A DNA stretch of 64,000 nt from Morella rubra (Eukaryota > Streptophyta > Magnoliopsida > Fagales > Myricaceae). The position numbers were made by a program, and so were the translations under genes. The notes below the pieces were generated by a model, which worked only from the letters and a program-made list of their open reading frames with translations, searched no databases and was not told the DNA's origin. The stretch is taken from NCBI GenBank assembly GCA_003952965.2, contig CM025849.1:34995942-35059941 (forward strand), given 5' to 3'. Position 1 is the stretch's first letter. Each line of letters opens with the position of its first letter. Positions 1 through 11,849 of the stretch are shown piece by piece.

Positions 1-1518
1 TGGGGCAAGTGCGATGGGAGTGGAGGAGACTTGTAGTAGTATAGTGGTGGTGGTGATGGAGATGGTGGTGGTGGTGACTTATAAATGTAAGGAGGTGGAG
101 GAGATGGCGATGGAGGCGGAGGAGACTTGTAGACGTATGGAGGAGGAGGTGATGGAGATGGTGGTGGTGGTGATTTGTAAATGTAGGGAGGTGGAGGTGA
201 TGGTGAGGGTGGTGGTGGAGATTTATAGATGTAAGGAGGAGGGGGTGATGGAGAAGGTGGTGGTGGGGACTTGTAGATATATGGAGATTTATAGGGGTGA
301 TGGAGATGGTGGTGGTGGTGATTTGTAAATGTAAGGAGGTGGAGGGGATGGTGAGGGTGGTGGTGGTTTATAGATGTAAGGAGGAGGGGGTGATGGAGAA
401 GGTGGTGGTGATTGTAGATGTACGGGTGATGGAGAGGTGGTGGTGGTGGGTAGGGAGGTGGCTTTATAGATGGGAGGAGGGGGTGATGGAGAAGGTGACT
501 TGTAGATATGGGGTGGAGGTGTTGGGAGATGGTGGTGGTGGTGAGTACTTGGAAGTCGTTGATGGAGAAGGTGGTGGTGGTGACTTGTAGATATATGGAG
601 GAGAGGCGATGGAGATGGTGGAGGTGGTGATTTGTAAATGTAGGGAGGTGGAGGGGATGGTGAGGGTGGTGGTGGAGATTTATAGACGTAAGGAGGAGGA
701 GGTGATGGAGAAGGTGGTGGCAGAAACTTGTAGACATAAGGAGGAGAAGGAGATGGAGAAGGTGGTGGTGGTGATTTGTAAATGTAGGGAGGTGGAGGGG
801 ATGGTGAGGGTGGTGGAGGGGATTTATAGACATAAGGAGGAGGAGGTGATGGTGATGGAGGTGGTGGCGACTTGTAGACATATGGAGGAGGTGGTGATAG
901 TGATGGAGGAGGTGGTGATTTATAAATATAAGGAGGGGGAGGTGATGGAGATGGTGGAGGCGGGGATTTGTATACATATGGAGGTGGGGGTGATGGTGAA
1001 GGTGGTGGTGGTGGTGGTAATTTGTAAGCATAAGGAGGAGGGGAAGAAAGTGATAGTGGTGGTGACTTATAAACATATGAAGGAGGTGGTGATGGTGATG
1101 GTGGGGTTGGGGATTTGTAGACGTAAGGCAGTGGAGGAGACGGTGATGGAGGAGGTGGTGACTTGTAAACATATGGAGGTGGTGGTGATGGTGAAGGTGG
1201 GGGTGGGGATTTGTAGACATAAGACGGTGGAGGAGACAAAGATGGAGGAGGTGGAGACTTATAAACATATGGAGGAGGAGGTGATGAAGATGGTGATGGG
1301 GGTGATTCATATAGATAAGGAGGAGGTGGAGGAGATTTCAATGGAGGAGGAGGCGACTTGTAGAGCTTTGGCAGTGGTGGCAAGTGTTTGACTACGGGTG
1401 GTGGTGGTGATTCATAAAGGTAAGGCTCATAATTGGCAACAACACTAGTGGCTAAGAGGCAAAATGCAATAGCAGAAACCAGCTGAGGCCAATGCCCGGG
1501 ACGTCCCGAGGTACCCAT
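1..1518 (-). CDS. Extensin-like hydroxyproline-rich cell-wall glycoprotein, copy 1 (3' end outside window, frame damaged)
   Basis: The start codon is at 1516-1518. The protein opens with a signal peptide ([19 protein letters not shown], then [10 protein letters not shown]), followed by [12 protein letters not shown] and about twenty repeats of the type [16 protein letters not shown]. Ser-Pro3-5 blocks are the known sites of hydroxylation and arabinosylation in extensins, and Y-x-Y is the isodityrosine cross-linking motif, so the product should be a secreted structural wall protein. The frame is open from 1518 to 289 (409 codons), but about residues 310-375 read as a His/Thr-rich shifted frame before returning to SPPPP, and a TAG at 289-291 follows a small deletion in one repeat. 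Position 1 matches position 36793 of copy 2, so roughly the last 150 bp of the gene lie outside the window. Either the allele is decaying or the repeat was misassembled. Confidence 0.85.
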
Positions 1519-2944
1519 GGCTGGAGATTTAGCTCTAATTGCTTAAAGATAAGTCCTTAGACTTGCATGGTAACGATGGGTGGTATCTCCTTATATAGTG
1601 ATCTCTGAAATCATTGATGACAATTACTCATTTGTTTATTCCCTGCAACAGACTGGATTTATGGTTTCTGTATATCTCCGAATCTCAGAAATAATTTGTC
1701 GTTTTCAAGGAGACACACATACATCATGGTGATTATATAAGATAGTCCCGTGAACACGAGTTTCGCACCGTCCCAATTTCGTTTTCATTTACAAAGTCAA
1801 GTGGGGAAGAGTAGGAAGGTTCTGTACATGGGTGGATCGACGGCCATTTTTTTTGCTTTCTGCATAATTTAGATTTGCGAACCACGTTCTATATTTAACC
1901 AATTGCCATTTTTCTTCCACTTCGTAAGGAGAACAGAAGGGTCTGATCATGGACAAGAGAGGATGATGAAGGCGCGCATTAAAGTCAACTCCGATCCAAT
2001 ATTTCCAAGAAAAATCTTGGGTGTGCATGTAAGCCAGCGATGTCTGCGAACTTGACCAGTCGCCTCGAGAAAAATCCAAAAGCTAACTTGACCAAACCCG
2101 TCGCCCCATATGCTCGAGAATAAATAAACATTATCGTACTTCTTCGAGTAGAATTTCAACGCGGTTTTCATAGAGAATATCAGATGGGTTCGTTGGGCAG
2201 CGATTTTCACAAATATTGCTTACGTTGAGTACTCAAGCGTCGGTGCAATAATTTTAATTCTGCAAAGATTTAGTCAATAAATTTGTAAAACTTTAAGGCC
2301 GTTGCTTTCTAGCAAAGCCCCTATACTATTAATGTTTTGTGAAGGATGTGTTTGATAAGGTATAAAAGAAAAGCTAGCAATTGCAAGTAGCAGAGAAGAA
2401 GTAATTAGATTATTTTTCAATAAATTACTCCATTAATTTTTGAGTAAAGAAAATTAATTAATTTTTATTTTTTTTTTTAGTATCGGGGAAATGGGTGCAC
2501 TCGTGTATCAGGCTTGGAAGCACTTTGCTTTGCAAAAAATACGGGAGACGTGGTATATAGAAATTCTCCAATAATACTCAATAATTAACTATAAGTATAT
2601 TAAGATAAATGAAGATAATAAAAATCATAATAAATACCAGTTGACCAGAGCTATAGCTGTCCAATACATGCATGCGAAAAAAGCTCTATGAGTTTCCGAA
2701 CAATCGGAGAGAGTACCCATTCATGAAAGCCGGACAAGTGGATGGTGTTGTTTTTAATAATAATTCTGTTTGGTTCCCTTTGAATGTCGAAAGATTGTCC
2801 ATTGTTTTTGCACTTTTCTTTTGTCTTTTATGGCCACCTTATCTCTGTACGTACTCTATTATAAGCCTATATTCCTTGCGAAAAAGTCGCAGATCATGAT
2901 AGTGCTTTATCTGGATCTACTTTGAGAATGAATTATGATCTTGT
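1519..2944. repeat. Upstream flank of extensin copy 1, shared with copy 2
   Basis: This non-coding stretch aligns with 38213-39670, including the promoter, a block around 1740-2220 and the AT-rich DNA beyond it. Small indels are frequent. Short ORFs at 1789-2210 (minus) also occur in copy 2 but shift frame between the copies, so I do not regard them as genes. Confidence 0.75.
1591..1597 (-). promoter_or_regulatory. TATA box of extensin copy 1
   Basis: On the minus strand this reads TATATAA, 73 bp upstream of the extensin ATG. The same box at a similar distance precedes copy 2 (38288-38294), so it is conserved between the paralogues. Confidence 0.6.
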
Positions 2945-3435
2945 TTTTTTTTTAATCAAAACCTCCTTTTATTCCAAATACAAATACCAAAACAATACCT
3001 AAAGAGGGTCAGTACCAGCATACAACCATGATAAATCAAGCGAATGCTCACAACAACGGGAATTGCCCACTAAGCTATACTCAGCTACGGCCCAACTAGC
3101 ATGGTGGTACACCAACTCATTAGCACCTCTATAGACATGACCAGCCTGCCAACTCAGCATCCTTTGGCAAACTTCATAAATCTCCATCACTGTAGAATGA
3201 ATATGCCAATCAGTTGTTTGTGGCCGATGCTAAATAGCCTTGATAACCAATTCGGAATCACCTTCTAACATAACCTCACGAAAGCCTTTATTACATGCTA
3301 GTTCCACTCCCAATTTGGCTGCCGCTGCTTCACCTCCAAGCGGGTCAACTACTGCTATTTTCTTTGCCACAGCGCCTTGAATCTGACCTTGAAAATCTCA
3401 AGCTATGGCTGCTACTACCGCAAAACTGTCTCTTA
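2945..3435 (-). mobile_element. 5'-truncated LINE with RNase H-like (RVT_3) 3' end
   Basis: On the minus strand the sequence reads through an RNase H-type domain and ends in a poly(A) tail, seen as a T-run near 2946-2956. The reading runs GGEAAAAKLGVELA, then EGDSELVIKAI, then HVYRGANELVYHHASW. These match the acidic catalytic positions and the C-terminal motif of RVT_3 domains in plant L1-type LINEs. Two in-frame stops (after VAAIA and after VIKAI) make it a pseudogene. Copy 2 of the segmental duplication lacks this block between its matching flanks (39660-39720), with about 60 bp of unrelated sequence in its place, so the LINE probably inserted after the duplication. Clear target duplications were not found. 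Confidence 0.7.
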
Positions 3436-4995
3436 TAGTCAATAAAGTGTGTTAATCATACGCTTTTTCACTCGTCAAATATTGAGATTCTGACATTGTA
3501 CAACTAAAACAACATATCCATTTCATTATGTTTCATCTCTAAGCTACTAATTATGTACACTTTTGCACTCTTCACCTTTAATTGGGACCAAAGTTGTTAA
3601 TTTTGGAGAGTGAAATGTTTATTTTAGCCTCATATTTTTAGGTCATTATATTTTGTGTGAGGGTAAAGACATCATTGCACTAACTAAAAACATCAATTTG
3701 TATCTCAGTTAATAGCGTCATAGGGTACAAAGTGTACATGATTGGTAGTTTAGTGCTGAAATATAATGAAATAGATAGTATGATATATAAAGTATTACAA
3801 CTCTAATAATTGATGTGAGAAAAAAAATTATTTAAGAAAAAAACTTCGAAAAAAATTGTGGTGTTCGAGTAATATTGTGAGATGTTCCCAATTATTCATC
3901 AATTCGTCTCCTCTTTTTTTTTTAACTGTTTTCTCTAGAACCCAAAGCTGACAGGTGTGACCCTCTATCTCGTAGCTAGGTAATTCCCTACTTATTATTT
4001 CTACCTTTTTTTTTTCTTTAGACTTCTATGCCATATCGAGGAAAGTTTATTATGTATGGTTCGCCACATCTAAGAAAAGGAAACAAGACCAATTCTAATT
4101 CCTGAACTTTTCATTGCCTCTTGGATAGCTGAAGAGGTACCGATGCAGCCAAGTGAGGCAGTTAATTAAGGCCTATGATGATACTAAAAAGCGAGTATGA
4201 ATTTAATGCTCGAATCTGTAAAAGATAAATACGTGGGGTACTAGAGAGGAGTCTCTAATGTCTAAGTCAAAGAGATTGTAGATCAAAAGTGTTCAATGAG
4301 AGAAAAATAAGAGCGTGTAAAGCATGTATATAGCGTGTCTGTACTCGGTTGCGTACCTTATCTTTTATAGACTTGGAAGAGGTTCAATCGATGAAGCACT
4401 GAGATACTTGGAGTCTTAAGAAGGTCTGAAGTAGGATGTCCTAACCTTATCTAGAGTCGAGAAGATGGCTTATCCGGTTGGGGGAGATCTCTAATCACTT
4501 ATTGTAAAGTGATGTGTGAGATGACTTGGTCCTCCGAGTAGATCGATTGGAGGAGGAGCCCACTATTTTATGTCGTGGATCCTTGGTCAATCAATGAGTC
4601 ACTGCGGAGCCAAGGCTAGTGTGGGACTGATGGGCCTTACAATTATCATGTCTTGAATGATTCTTTGGGTTCATGGGCCTGAACACCTTTGGGCTGGGTT
4701 GACCATATTCTACCCCCATCAGCCTCCAACCCCAATAAGGCCGCATAAAAATCTAACAAAGTCCTAATTTAGGTAATAAATTAAATTTTTTAAGACCATT
4801 GATGTGGCGTTTAAATTTAATTATCAAAAATTAAGACTCCTTAACTTTGTTAACCTTTTTATCATTTTTTGGAAGTCACGCTAGGCAATAATTAATCAAA
4901 TCATAGTTTCAAGGGCCATGGACTTCATTTAAATTTTTCATGCATAATGACCTGATAGCTAATTAAAGCTAAATGAAATGTAGTCCTTAATTTTC
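3436..4995. repeat. Continuation of segmental duplication copy 1, no gene
   Basis: Aligns with 39710-41815 of copy 2 apart from the MITE there. The block at about 4180-4720, containing CTACCCCCATCAG near its end, looks like an old LTR-type repeat. It is present in both copies, so it predates the duplication. Homology stops abruptly near 4995, where gypsy integrase sequence begins. Confidence 0.65.
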
Positions 4996-5039
4996 CCTTT
5001 TTCCCAAATCTCTTTATTCCTTTCATAGGCATGACCTTG

Positions 5040-5357
5040 AGGAATACCTTATCACCTACTTGAAATTCTAAATCTCGATCGCTTTGCATCTACGTAGCTT
5101 TTCTGCTTGCTTTGAGCTGCCATCAGTCTTTCTCGAATAATTCCTATCTTATCACACATCCGTTGGATGATTTCAGGACCTAGCATTCCCCTTTCGCCAA
5201 CTTCGTCCCAATATAATGGCAATCGACACTTATGCCTGTAGAGAGCTTCATATGGTGCCATGTCGATGCTCAAGTGATAAGAGTTACTATAGGCGAACTC
5301 TACTAAAGACAAATATTGGCTCCGATGCCCCTTATAATCCAATACACAGGCTCGTAG
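5040..5357 (-). pseudogene. Ty3/gypsy integrase, C-terminal part
   Basis: The conserved stretches LVEFAYSNSYHLSIDMAPYE and WDEVGERGMLGPEIIQ, followed by IIRERLMAAQSKQKSYVD, mark the end of the integrase core and the GPY/F-type C-terminal region. It is separated from the rest of the integrase by a 1.3-kb solo LTR. The upstream continuation is at 6648. Confidence 0.85.
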
Positions 5358-6642
5358 TATAAGTCCTAGATTAAGGCAACCCAAGAGGGGGGGTGAATTG
5401 GGTTTCCAAACTTTTTCGCTTTTAACCCCCAAAACCGTGTTTGCAAAGTAAAGATAATTTAGCACAAGTATATTAAAGCAACAAGTAAATAAGTGTAAAT
5501 GTAAAGAGTAGGGATAGAGAAGCAAACACGTGATTTTTAGGTGGTTCGGCAAACCTGCCTACATCCACCCCTCAAGCTCCTTCATCGAGCCTTGACGTTT
5601 TTCCAATATCTTCAAATAGTGTACACACTAGCTTCCGGGTGCTAGAGAATCGTACAAGTGTTTTCCCGGGCTTAACACTCAAACCCACCCAAGTGGTTTT
5701 TCGGCTCACCACTCACAACCTAACAAGCTTGAGATATACCCTCTCTAAGCTTCTTCTTTAGTGAACAACCTCACTAAAGGAATCACCTCTTTTTGGATAT
5801 AAAGATTGAAGAATAAACTCTCTCAAATAGTAGATATGAAATTGGAAAGCTCTATCTCTTGATTCACACAAAGACAAGGATATGAAAGTGTGTTTTGTGT
5901 GAATGATATGAGAAATATAGAATATGAAGGTTTAGAATATTTCTCAAGTGATCTAAGTGATATGTGGTCGTTGTGTCTCTATTTTGGACATTATGAAGGT
6001 GTATTTATAGGCCACATATGAAAACTAGCAGTTTATAACCACTAGGAGTCGTCTGTTAAAACGAGCCGGTTGATCGCTACATGAATCGGTCGACCGCTTC
6101 AAGTTATCATTACCCAACGGTCATATTGTCAGAAGCTCAACGGATTATTTCAAAATCAACCGATCGACCGCTATACCAAGTGGTCGAAGACCGGTCGATC
6201 GCTTCACCAGCCGTTCGACCTCTTCAACTTAAGCACATGATCCGGTTCAATTAAAACCACATTTTTGACCTCTTTGAAACACCCAATTTTTTAAAGACTT
6301 ACTTCCCATAACTATAAGAAAGGTTTGGGAGTTTGATTGGGGTGTTTTGAAACCTTTTAAAAAACATTTGATCTTTCAAACAAGAGGTAAGACGGTTTAT
6401 GCACGTTTTGAAAGATATGCAAGTGTACGATTCAAATCCTTATCAAAAGTGAAACTAAGAGTTACAAATTATACCCTATGGTCTTGAATCTTCACTTTTG
6501 AGCTCCTTGCATCTTCTTAATCTTCAATCTTCTTGTCTTTGGCTCTTTGATAAAAATGTCTTTGTCTTTGAAGATGTCCATTTTGTAAACTTAATCCATT
6601 TATTGAAATCATCAAAATATCGACTGTGAACAAAAGCCAACA
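5358..6642 (-). mobile_element. Solo LTR, Sirevirus-like Ty1/copia (copy A), TSD CGTAG
   Basis: The minus-strand LTR begins TGTTGGCTTTTG at 6642. Near its other end it carries the sequence AATTCACCCCCCCTCTTGGG, a signature I associate with Sirevirus LTR 3' ends. It is flanked by the 5-bp repeat CGTAG at 5353-5357 and 6643-6647. Removing the LTR and one CGTAG restores a conserved integrase reading across the junction, which confirms both borders. A TATAAATA lies at 6002-6009 (minus). The U3 part (about 6060-6230) contains repeated palindrome-like GGTCGACCGCTTC / CGGTCGATCGCTTC modules. The outer base pair at the + side start is TA rather than TG, a likely mutation. Confidence 0.85.
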
Positions 6643-6647
6643 CGTAG

Positions 6648-7260
6648 CATATCTTCCAATACTTGGATTGAGAGGATTGACCGTCTATTTGTGGATGGAA
6701 TGCAATACTGAATTTAAGTTGTGTTCCCAATGCCTTTTGAAATTCTTCCCAAACTCGGGAGGTGAATCGAGTATCTCGGTCGGAGACTATGGAACTCGAA
6801 ATTTCATGTAGTCGTACTATTTCTTGCATGTAGATTTCATCCAATTTCTCAGCTCTGTAGCTGACTTTTATCGGAATGATGTGTTTTGTCTTTGTCAATC
6901 AGTCCACGATTACCCAAATCGCGTCTTGACCATAGGGTGCCTTGGGTAATCCGGTTACCAAAGCCATTGCTACCTCATCTTGTTTCCATACAAGTATCTC
7001 TAATGGTCATAGTAATCCAACGGGTCTTTGATGCTTTGCTTTGGTTTGCTAACAAACTAAGCATTGACTGAAAAATTCTGCAATTTCCTTCTTCATTCCT
7101 TTCCACCAAAATTTTCTCTTGACATCCCAGCACATCTTGGTACTTCCAGGATGTACAGAAAATGGTGATCGATGAGCTTCCTTCATGATCTCTTCTCTAA
7201 TTTCCTTACTATTTGGACAACTAATAGATCTTGAAAATATAGTACCTTGTCTTTTTCCAA
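6648..7260 (-). pseudogene. Ty3/gypsy integrase, zinc-binding and catalytic core
   Basis: The zinc-binding region reads EAHRSPFSVHPGSTKMCWDV, then KRKFWWKGMKKEIAEF and SQCLVC, giving the His-His-Cys-Cys spacing of retroviral-type integrases. The core follows with SSSIVSDRDTRFTSRVWEEF, then FHPQIDGQS, containing the second catalytic Asp in SDRD. Several frame changes and stops are present. Confidence 0.82.
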
Positions 7261-7589
7261 TTCTTCCACCAAGTCTCTGATTTCTGGATCTTACTTCTCA
7301 CTCTCCTTTATTTGATCGAGTAGGGTGGGTTGCAGTACCAATGCTGCTAACCGAGCAGCTTCTCTTGATACTAGAAACTAAATGTCGTTCCTTTCCATAT
7401 CCTTTATGAGCTCCTGACGTCGTTGCTCACTTTTTCCTCCTCAGAGCATCTGCCACCACATTTGCCTTCCTCAAGTGGTAGTTGATTGTACAATAGTAAT
7501 CTTTGATCAACTCTAGCCATTTACGTTGCCTCATATTTAATTCCTTTAGAGTGAAGAAATACTTCAGGCTGCCAATTCCAAGTCATGAG

Positions 7590-8480
7590 TGGGGTAGTTC
7601 ACTTCATGGGGCTTCAACTATCGTGATGCATATGCTATTACCTTATCTCTTTGCATCAGTACACATCCTAAGCCCTTGCGAGATGCATCACTGAAAATTA
7701 CGAAATTACCAGTTTTCGAGGGTAGTGCTAGCATTGGGGCTGATACTAGCCTTTTCTTCAACTCTTGGAAGCTCTTTCACAATCTGATGACCACTGGTAC
7801 TTCACGTCTTTTCTGGTCAGTGCTGTTTGAGGGGCGGCTAACTTTGAGAATCCTTCAACAAATCTTCTGTAATAACCTGCCAATGCCCAAGAAGCTGCGA
7901 ATCTCATGCACGTTTGTGGGTCTCGGCCATTCCATTACTGCCTCTACCTTAGAGGGATCTACAGCAATTCCTTTGCTGGATACTATATGCCCTAAAAATG
8001 CCACTTGCTCCAGCCAAAACTCGCACTTATAGAGTTTGGCGTCTAGTGCTTCTTGGCGCAATTTACTCAAGACTAACCTCAAATGTTCCTCATGCTCCAC
8101 GTCTTTGGAATAAATCAAGATATCATCAATGAAGACAACGCCAAATTTATCTAAAAACTCCCAAAAAAACCTATTCATTAAATTCATAAAGGCAGCAAGT
8201 GCATTGGTTAATCCAAAGGGCATCAATAAAAACTCAAAGTGTCCATATTAAGTTCTAAAGGCTGGTTTTGGAATATTTTCTGCCTTAATCCTCAACTGAT
8301 GGTACCCAGACCTCAAGTCTATCTTTGAAAATACTCCTGCTCCCTTTAAATGATCAAATAAATCATCTATCTTAGGCAATGGATATTTATTCTTCACTAT
8401 CACCTGATTCAATTCCCTATAGTCTATACACATCCTCAGAGTCTCTTCCTTCTTTTGCATAAACAACATCGCGGCTCCCC
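7590..8480 (-). pseudogene. Ty3/gypsy reverse transcriptase and RNase H
   Basis: RT blocks read [20 protein letters not shown], then [13 protein letters not shown], then [13 protein letters not shown] and [13 protein letters not shown], where FIDD stands for the catalytic YxDD motif. [20 protein letters not shown] closes the RT. RNase H is represented by VIFSDASRKGLGCVLMQRDK at about 7640-7700. A stop between 8226 and 8248 and further shifts show that the copy is dead. Confidence 0.88.
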
Positions 8481-9068
8481 GGGTGACATACTAGGCCTAA
8501 TATAACCTCACTTCAATAAATCTTACAACTGCTCCTTTAATTATTTCAATTCCGCAGGGGCCATCCGATATGGTGCATTAGATATCGAGGCCATCCCAGG
8601 GAGTACCTCTATCTCAAATTCTATTTCTCTTTTTGGGGGTAGGTCGGGTAATTCCTCCGGAAATACATCGAGAAATTCCCTAACAACAGGTATCAAATCC
8701 AATCCCTTCTCTTCTTCTTTGACTCTTATCAGGGATACTAGAAATCCCTTGGCTCCATTAACTAGGCATTGTCGCTCCTGAAGTGCCGATATTATTCTTG
8801 GTGGAGGCCTCCCCTTAGGGCTCCTATAACTAAATTCTTCCTTCCAGGTATATAAAACTTTATTTCCTTACGGAAACAATCTAGGGAAGCATGATAGTTT
8901 TACAGCTAATCCATTCCAAGGATGATATCAAAATCGACCACGCCATAAGGACGAGGTTGGCTATTAAGACTACATCCCCAATTTGAAACTGAAATCCTTT
9001 CATCGTTTGGTCACAAAATTTATTCACGCCTATCGGGGTTGCTACTATCAAAGCTGAATCTAACGGCT

Positions 9069-9700
9069 CTATTGCAGTAGACCGCATTGACTAGAAATAA
9101 AGGAGTGGGTGGCTCCAGAATCAAATAATACAGTTACCGACCAGACAGACAAGAGGAAATTACCTAATACTACATCCTCTAATGCCTCCTCCTCCTCCTT
9201 CGTGGTTAGTGCAAATACCCAAGCTAGGGCAATGCTTCGATATGGCTTTCCTCGATTTGCCATTCCAGCACCAATCCTTGGAGGCACTGTGGTTGGTTCG
9301 ATGGAGGCCCGTTCCTTTTATTAGGGAATATTAGGTAAAATGCCCCATTTGACCACAGTAGTAGCAAGCGCCAGTCTTTACTCAACACTCTTCCCTTGAG
9401 TGGAACCGTTGACAATGAGGGCACAGCTTCCCTTATCTCTCCGTTTGTCCCACCGGTGCTTTCCCTTGAGCATAGTTATTAAATTTCTTCACTGGGGGTT
9501 GTTCTCGGGAAGTGCTTCCTTGCAGTGAGGGACATTTCTTCTGGCAATCATAAAAGGCCGCATTCCTCTGAATGCTGCGTTCCACAATGGCAGCGCATTC
9601 CACTAGCTCTACCAAGTTCCCAAATTTATGGCTACAAATGCAGTCGAAGATTCAAGGGTGCACTCTGATGCCTTCTAGCCAGGGGTCATCTACTACTCAA
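9069..9700 (-). pseudogene. Ty3/gypsy gag C-terminus, zinc knuckle and aspartic protease
   Basis: Gag reads KFGNLVELVECAAIVERSI at about 9560-9630. A CCHC-type knuckle follows (ACYYCGQMGHFT near 9340-9370, last Cys lost). The protease active site is VTVLFDSGATHSFIS at about 9100-9145, with D-S-G as catalytic triplet. The frames of these pieces do not join. Confidence 0.8.
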
Positions 9701-10715
9701 CAGTGATGGTTGCACTTTCCAATGATCGGTACCATCACCCTTTGCCATTGATGCAGATGTCATGCTCACGGTACGCAACATTTGATAATTGATATCATTG
9801 ATGAACATGTTTCATCTTCATGTCATATAAACTTTGCTCATTATCATTTACTAATTTCACATTTTTCATTAATCATGTGTACTTTATACCCTAATCTCAA
9901 TTACAAGTTACATGTATTTCATTCACATGGCAATTATTTGTTAAATCATATTTTCACATATTGTATTTTATTTTAAAGACACTAAGTCTTACTTAAGCCA
10001 AGATTCGCTAACTTAAATCATTTTCTAAATCAGTAAGCAAGACAATAAATCTAGTTTAAGAAATTCTAACATTTAAATAAAGGCAAGTCCAAAAACTTAT
10101 ACATTTTAAAACATGTTATCTTTATTTAGGCTTTTCAAGTCCAATAAGGACATAAACTGGGCTTCACTTGTAAACCCACATCCTACCAAGTTTTATGAGT
10201 TTCAAAGCCCATTTAAGTCAACCAAAACGTTAGAAATAAAGCCCAACCAGTTTTGACCTAAAATGACCCATTTTACATAAAAGCTCTATTTGAACAGTGA
10301 ACTTTGAATGCTAATAACTCCGTTTGATATGAAATTTTGACATATGAAATATCTACCATTGTCAACTCAATTAGTATAACCTCTTTCCAAATCTGGTCTT
10401 CAAGAATAATCAAAACTAGCCTAGATGTTGTCTAATTGCTTTTTCTTCATTTTTCACGTAATCTTTGCATGAAAACCATACTCAATGTCGGTGGCTGAAT
10501 CAAGGTTTAACCAACAATACATAATATTTCACATTTCATATCTCCCTTGTCTAATAAGAAGTTCAAAAACCTTGATTCAATAATAATCCCAGCTAGCTTT
10601 TTACCTAATTTCAGCAAATAGTGATACAACATGTTCACAAAAGGAGAGTAGACCTTGACTTCTTTTGAATTAAATGAACTTTTGGAGCTCAAATTGATTT
10701 ATTAATGAGTCATCA
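9701..10715 (-). mobile_element. Gypsy-type long LTR, distal part (split by CACTA element)
   Basis: This block continues the LTR of 18566-19555 on the far side of the inserted CACTA element. Its + strand start (about 9714, GTTGCACTTTCC then CGGTACCATCACC) matches the interior of the gypsy LTR at 31770-31800 and also matches 19556 onward. ORFs in the block are short and not conserved. The border with gag near 9700 is uncertain. Confidence 0.6.
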
Positions 10716-11849
10716 ACTAACTGACGGTGTTATCCATAAGTAGAAAAAAAATGCTGGCTACTAAAGGTTTTAGCAGCGGTTTTTTAGCGGCGGTCCGGTT
10801 ATAGTCGCAATAGGTTATAGCGGCGGTTATCGCGACCGCTGGTGAAGAGTCGGTATATAGCGGTGGTCTTTTAGCGGCATTTGTGACCGCCGCTACAGAC
10901 CCGAAATATTGTGGCACCGTTTCTTGAAACGCCGCTACAGGTCGCTTGTGATCTGCGTTAAAAATCTATAGCAGCGGTTTTGTGACCGTCGCTACAGACC
11001 CAAAATGTTGTGGCAGCGTTTCTTCAAACACCGCTACAGGTCGATTGTGATCTGCAATAAAAATCTATAGCAGCGGTTTTGTGACCCCCACTAAAGGTCT
11101 TTTCCGACGGTTTTTTTTTTAAATTATTTTTTTTCTAGCGTTTTAAACAGCACTATATCAGTTTTATAAACAGTGCAATAAATACGTGTAAAAACCTGCA
11201 TTTTTTTCTATATTTTCCTGTAATCCGAATTTAATAGATTTTGATTGATTGATACAAAAATAGAAAAGTGTAATCAAACAAAATATATTTCATCATTGAC
11301 TAAATAACCACGTCTTACAAGTTTTGCATCAAACAAGTAATAAGTAATAACAACAAATAAGTAATGACAGTTTCTCAGAAGTCTAAAAACTAATAAGTAA
11401 TGACATTTAACAACAAATAACTATAACTTTAATTTTTAGCAGGTTCAGCACCTGCACTAGCACCAGCTGCTCCAGCACTATTTGCACCATCTACACTACC
11501 ACCAACACCATTATTCTCACCATCAACATTGTCTGCCATTGCAACATTGAAAAATTAAGAAACAGTAATGACATGAATAAAGATAAAAATAAATAAATAC
11601 AAATACAAGAGCTTAGTACACACTTAAAATCAAATTAATGGCAGTCTTTATTTATGTTATTATCTTACCATGAAACGTTTTCCGGCTTGCATTAGATGAG
11701 ATCGGAAATGTTGGTGGAACTTGGTCGGGATTGCGATTTGCAACATTTTGGTTTTGAAGTTGGTCCTACAAAAGTTAAACAAACAATTAACTAGGAAAAC
11801 ACATAAATAAAATCAACAGTGATTATGTGAGGGTCAGTAACTAAAATTT

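Larger units (their letters stand above)
4996..9700 (-). mobile_element. Dead Ty3/gypsy retrotransposon interior (gag-PR-RT-RH-IN)
   Basis: Read on the minus strand, the domains follow the Ty3/gypsy order: gag and zinc-knuckle remnants (about 9700-9330), protease, RT, RNase H, then the integrase zinc-binding, core and C-terminal parts. The C-terminal sequence VFLKVMPMKGIKRFGKKGKL is typical of chromovirus (Tekay/Del-like) integrases, and the element is cut right after it at 4996. The chromodomain and 3' LTR are missing. All frames are broken by stops and indels. A solo LTR (5358-6642) interrupts the integrase. Subfamily assignment is from memory of the motifs. Confidence 0.88.

Noticed and set aside
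14-1391. Long + strand ORFs rich in Val/Met/Glu opposite the extensin gene
   Set aside because: They are antisense shadows of the 48-bp proline repeats; the same occurs opposite copy 2 at 36659-37183 and 37774-38142.
1789-2210. Overlapping minus ORFs in the extensin upstream flank
   Set aside because: The counterpart in copy 2 (38592-38908) shifts frame and changes length; no domain is recognised.
10716-10740. A perfect CACTAC left end for CACTA element 2
   Set aside because: The left end reads ACTAACTG and does not match the right end well, so the border is given as approximate.
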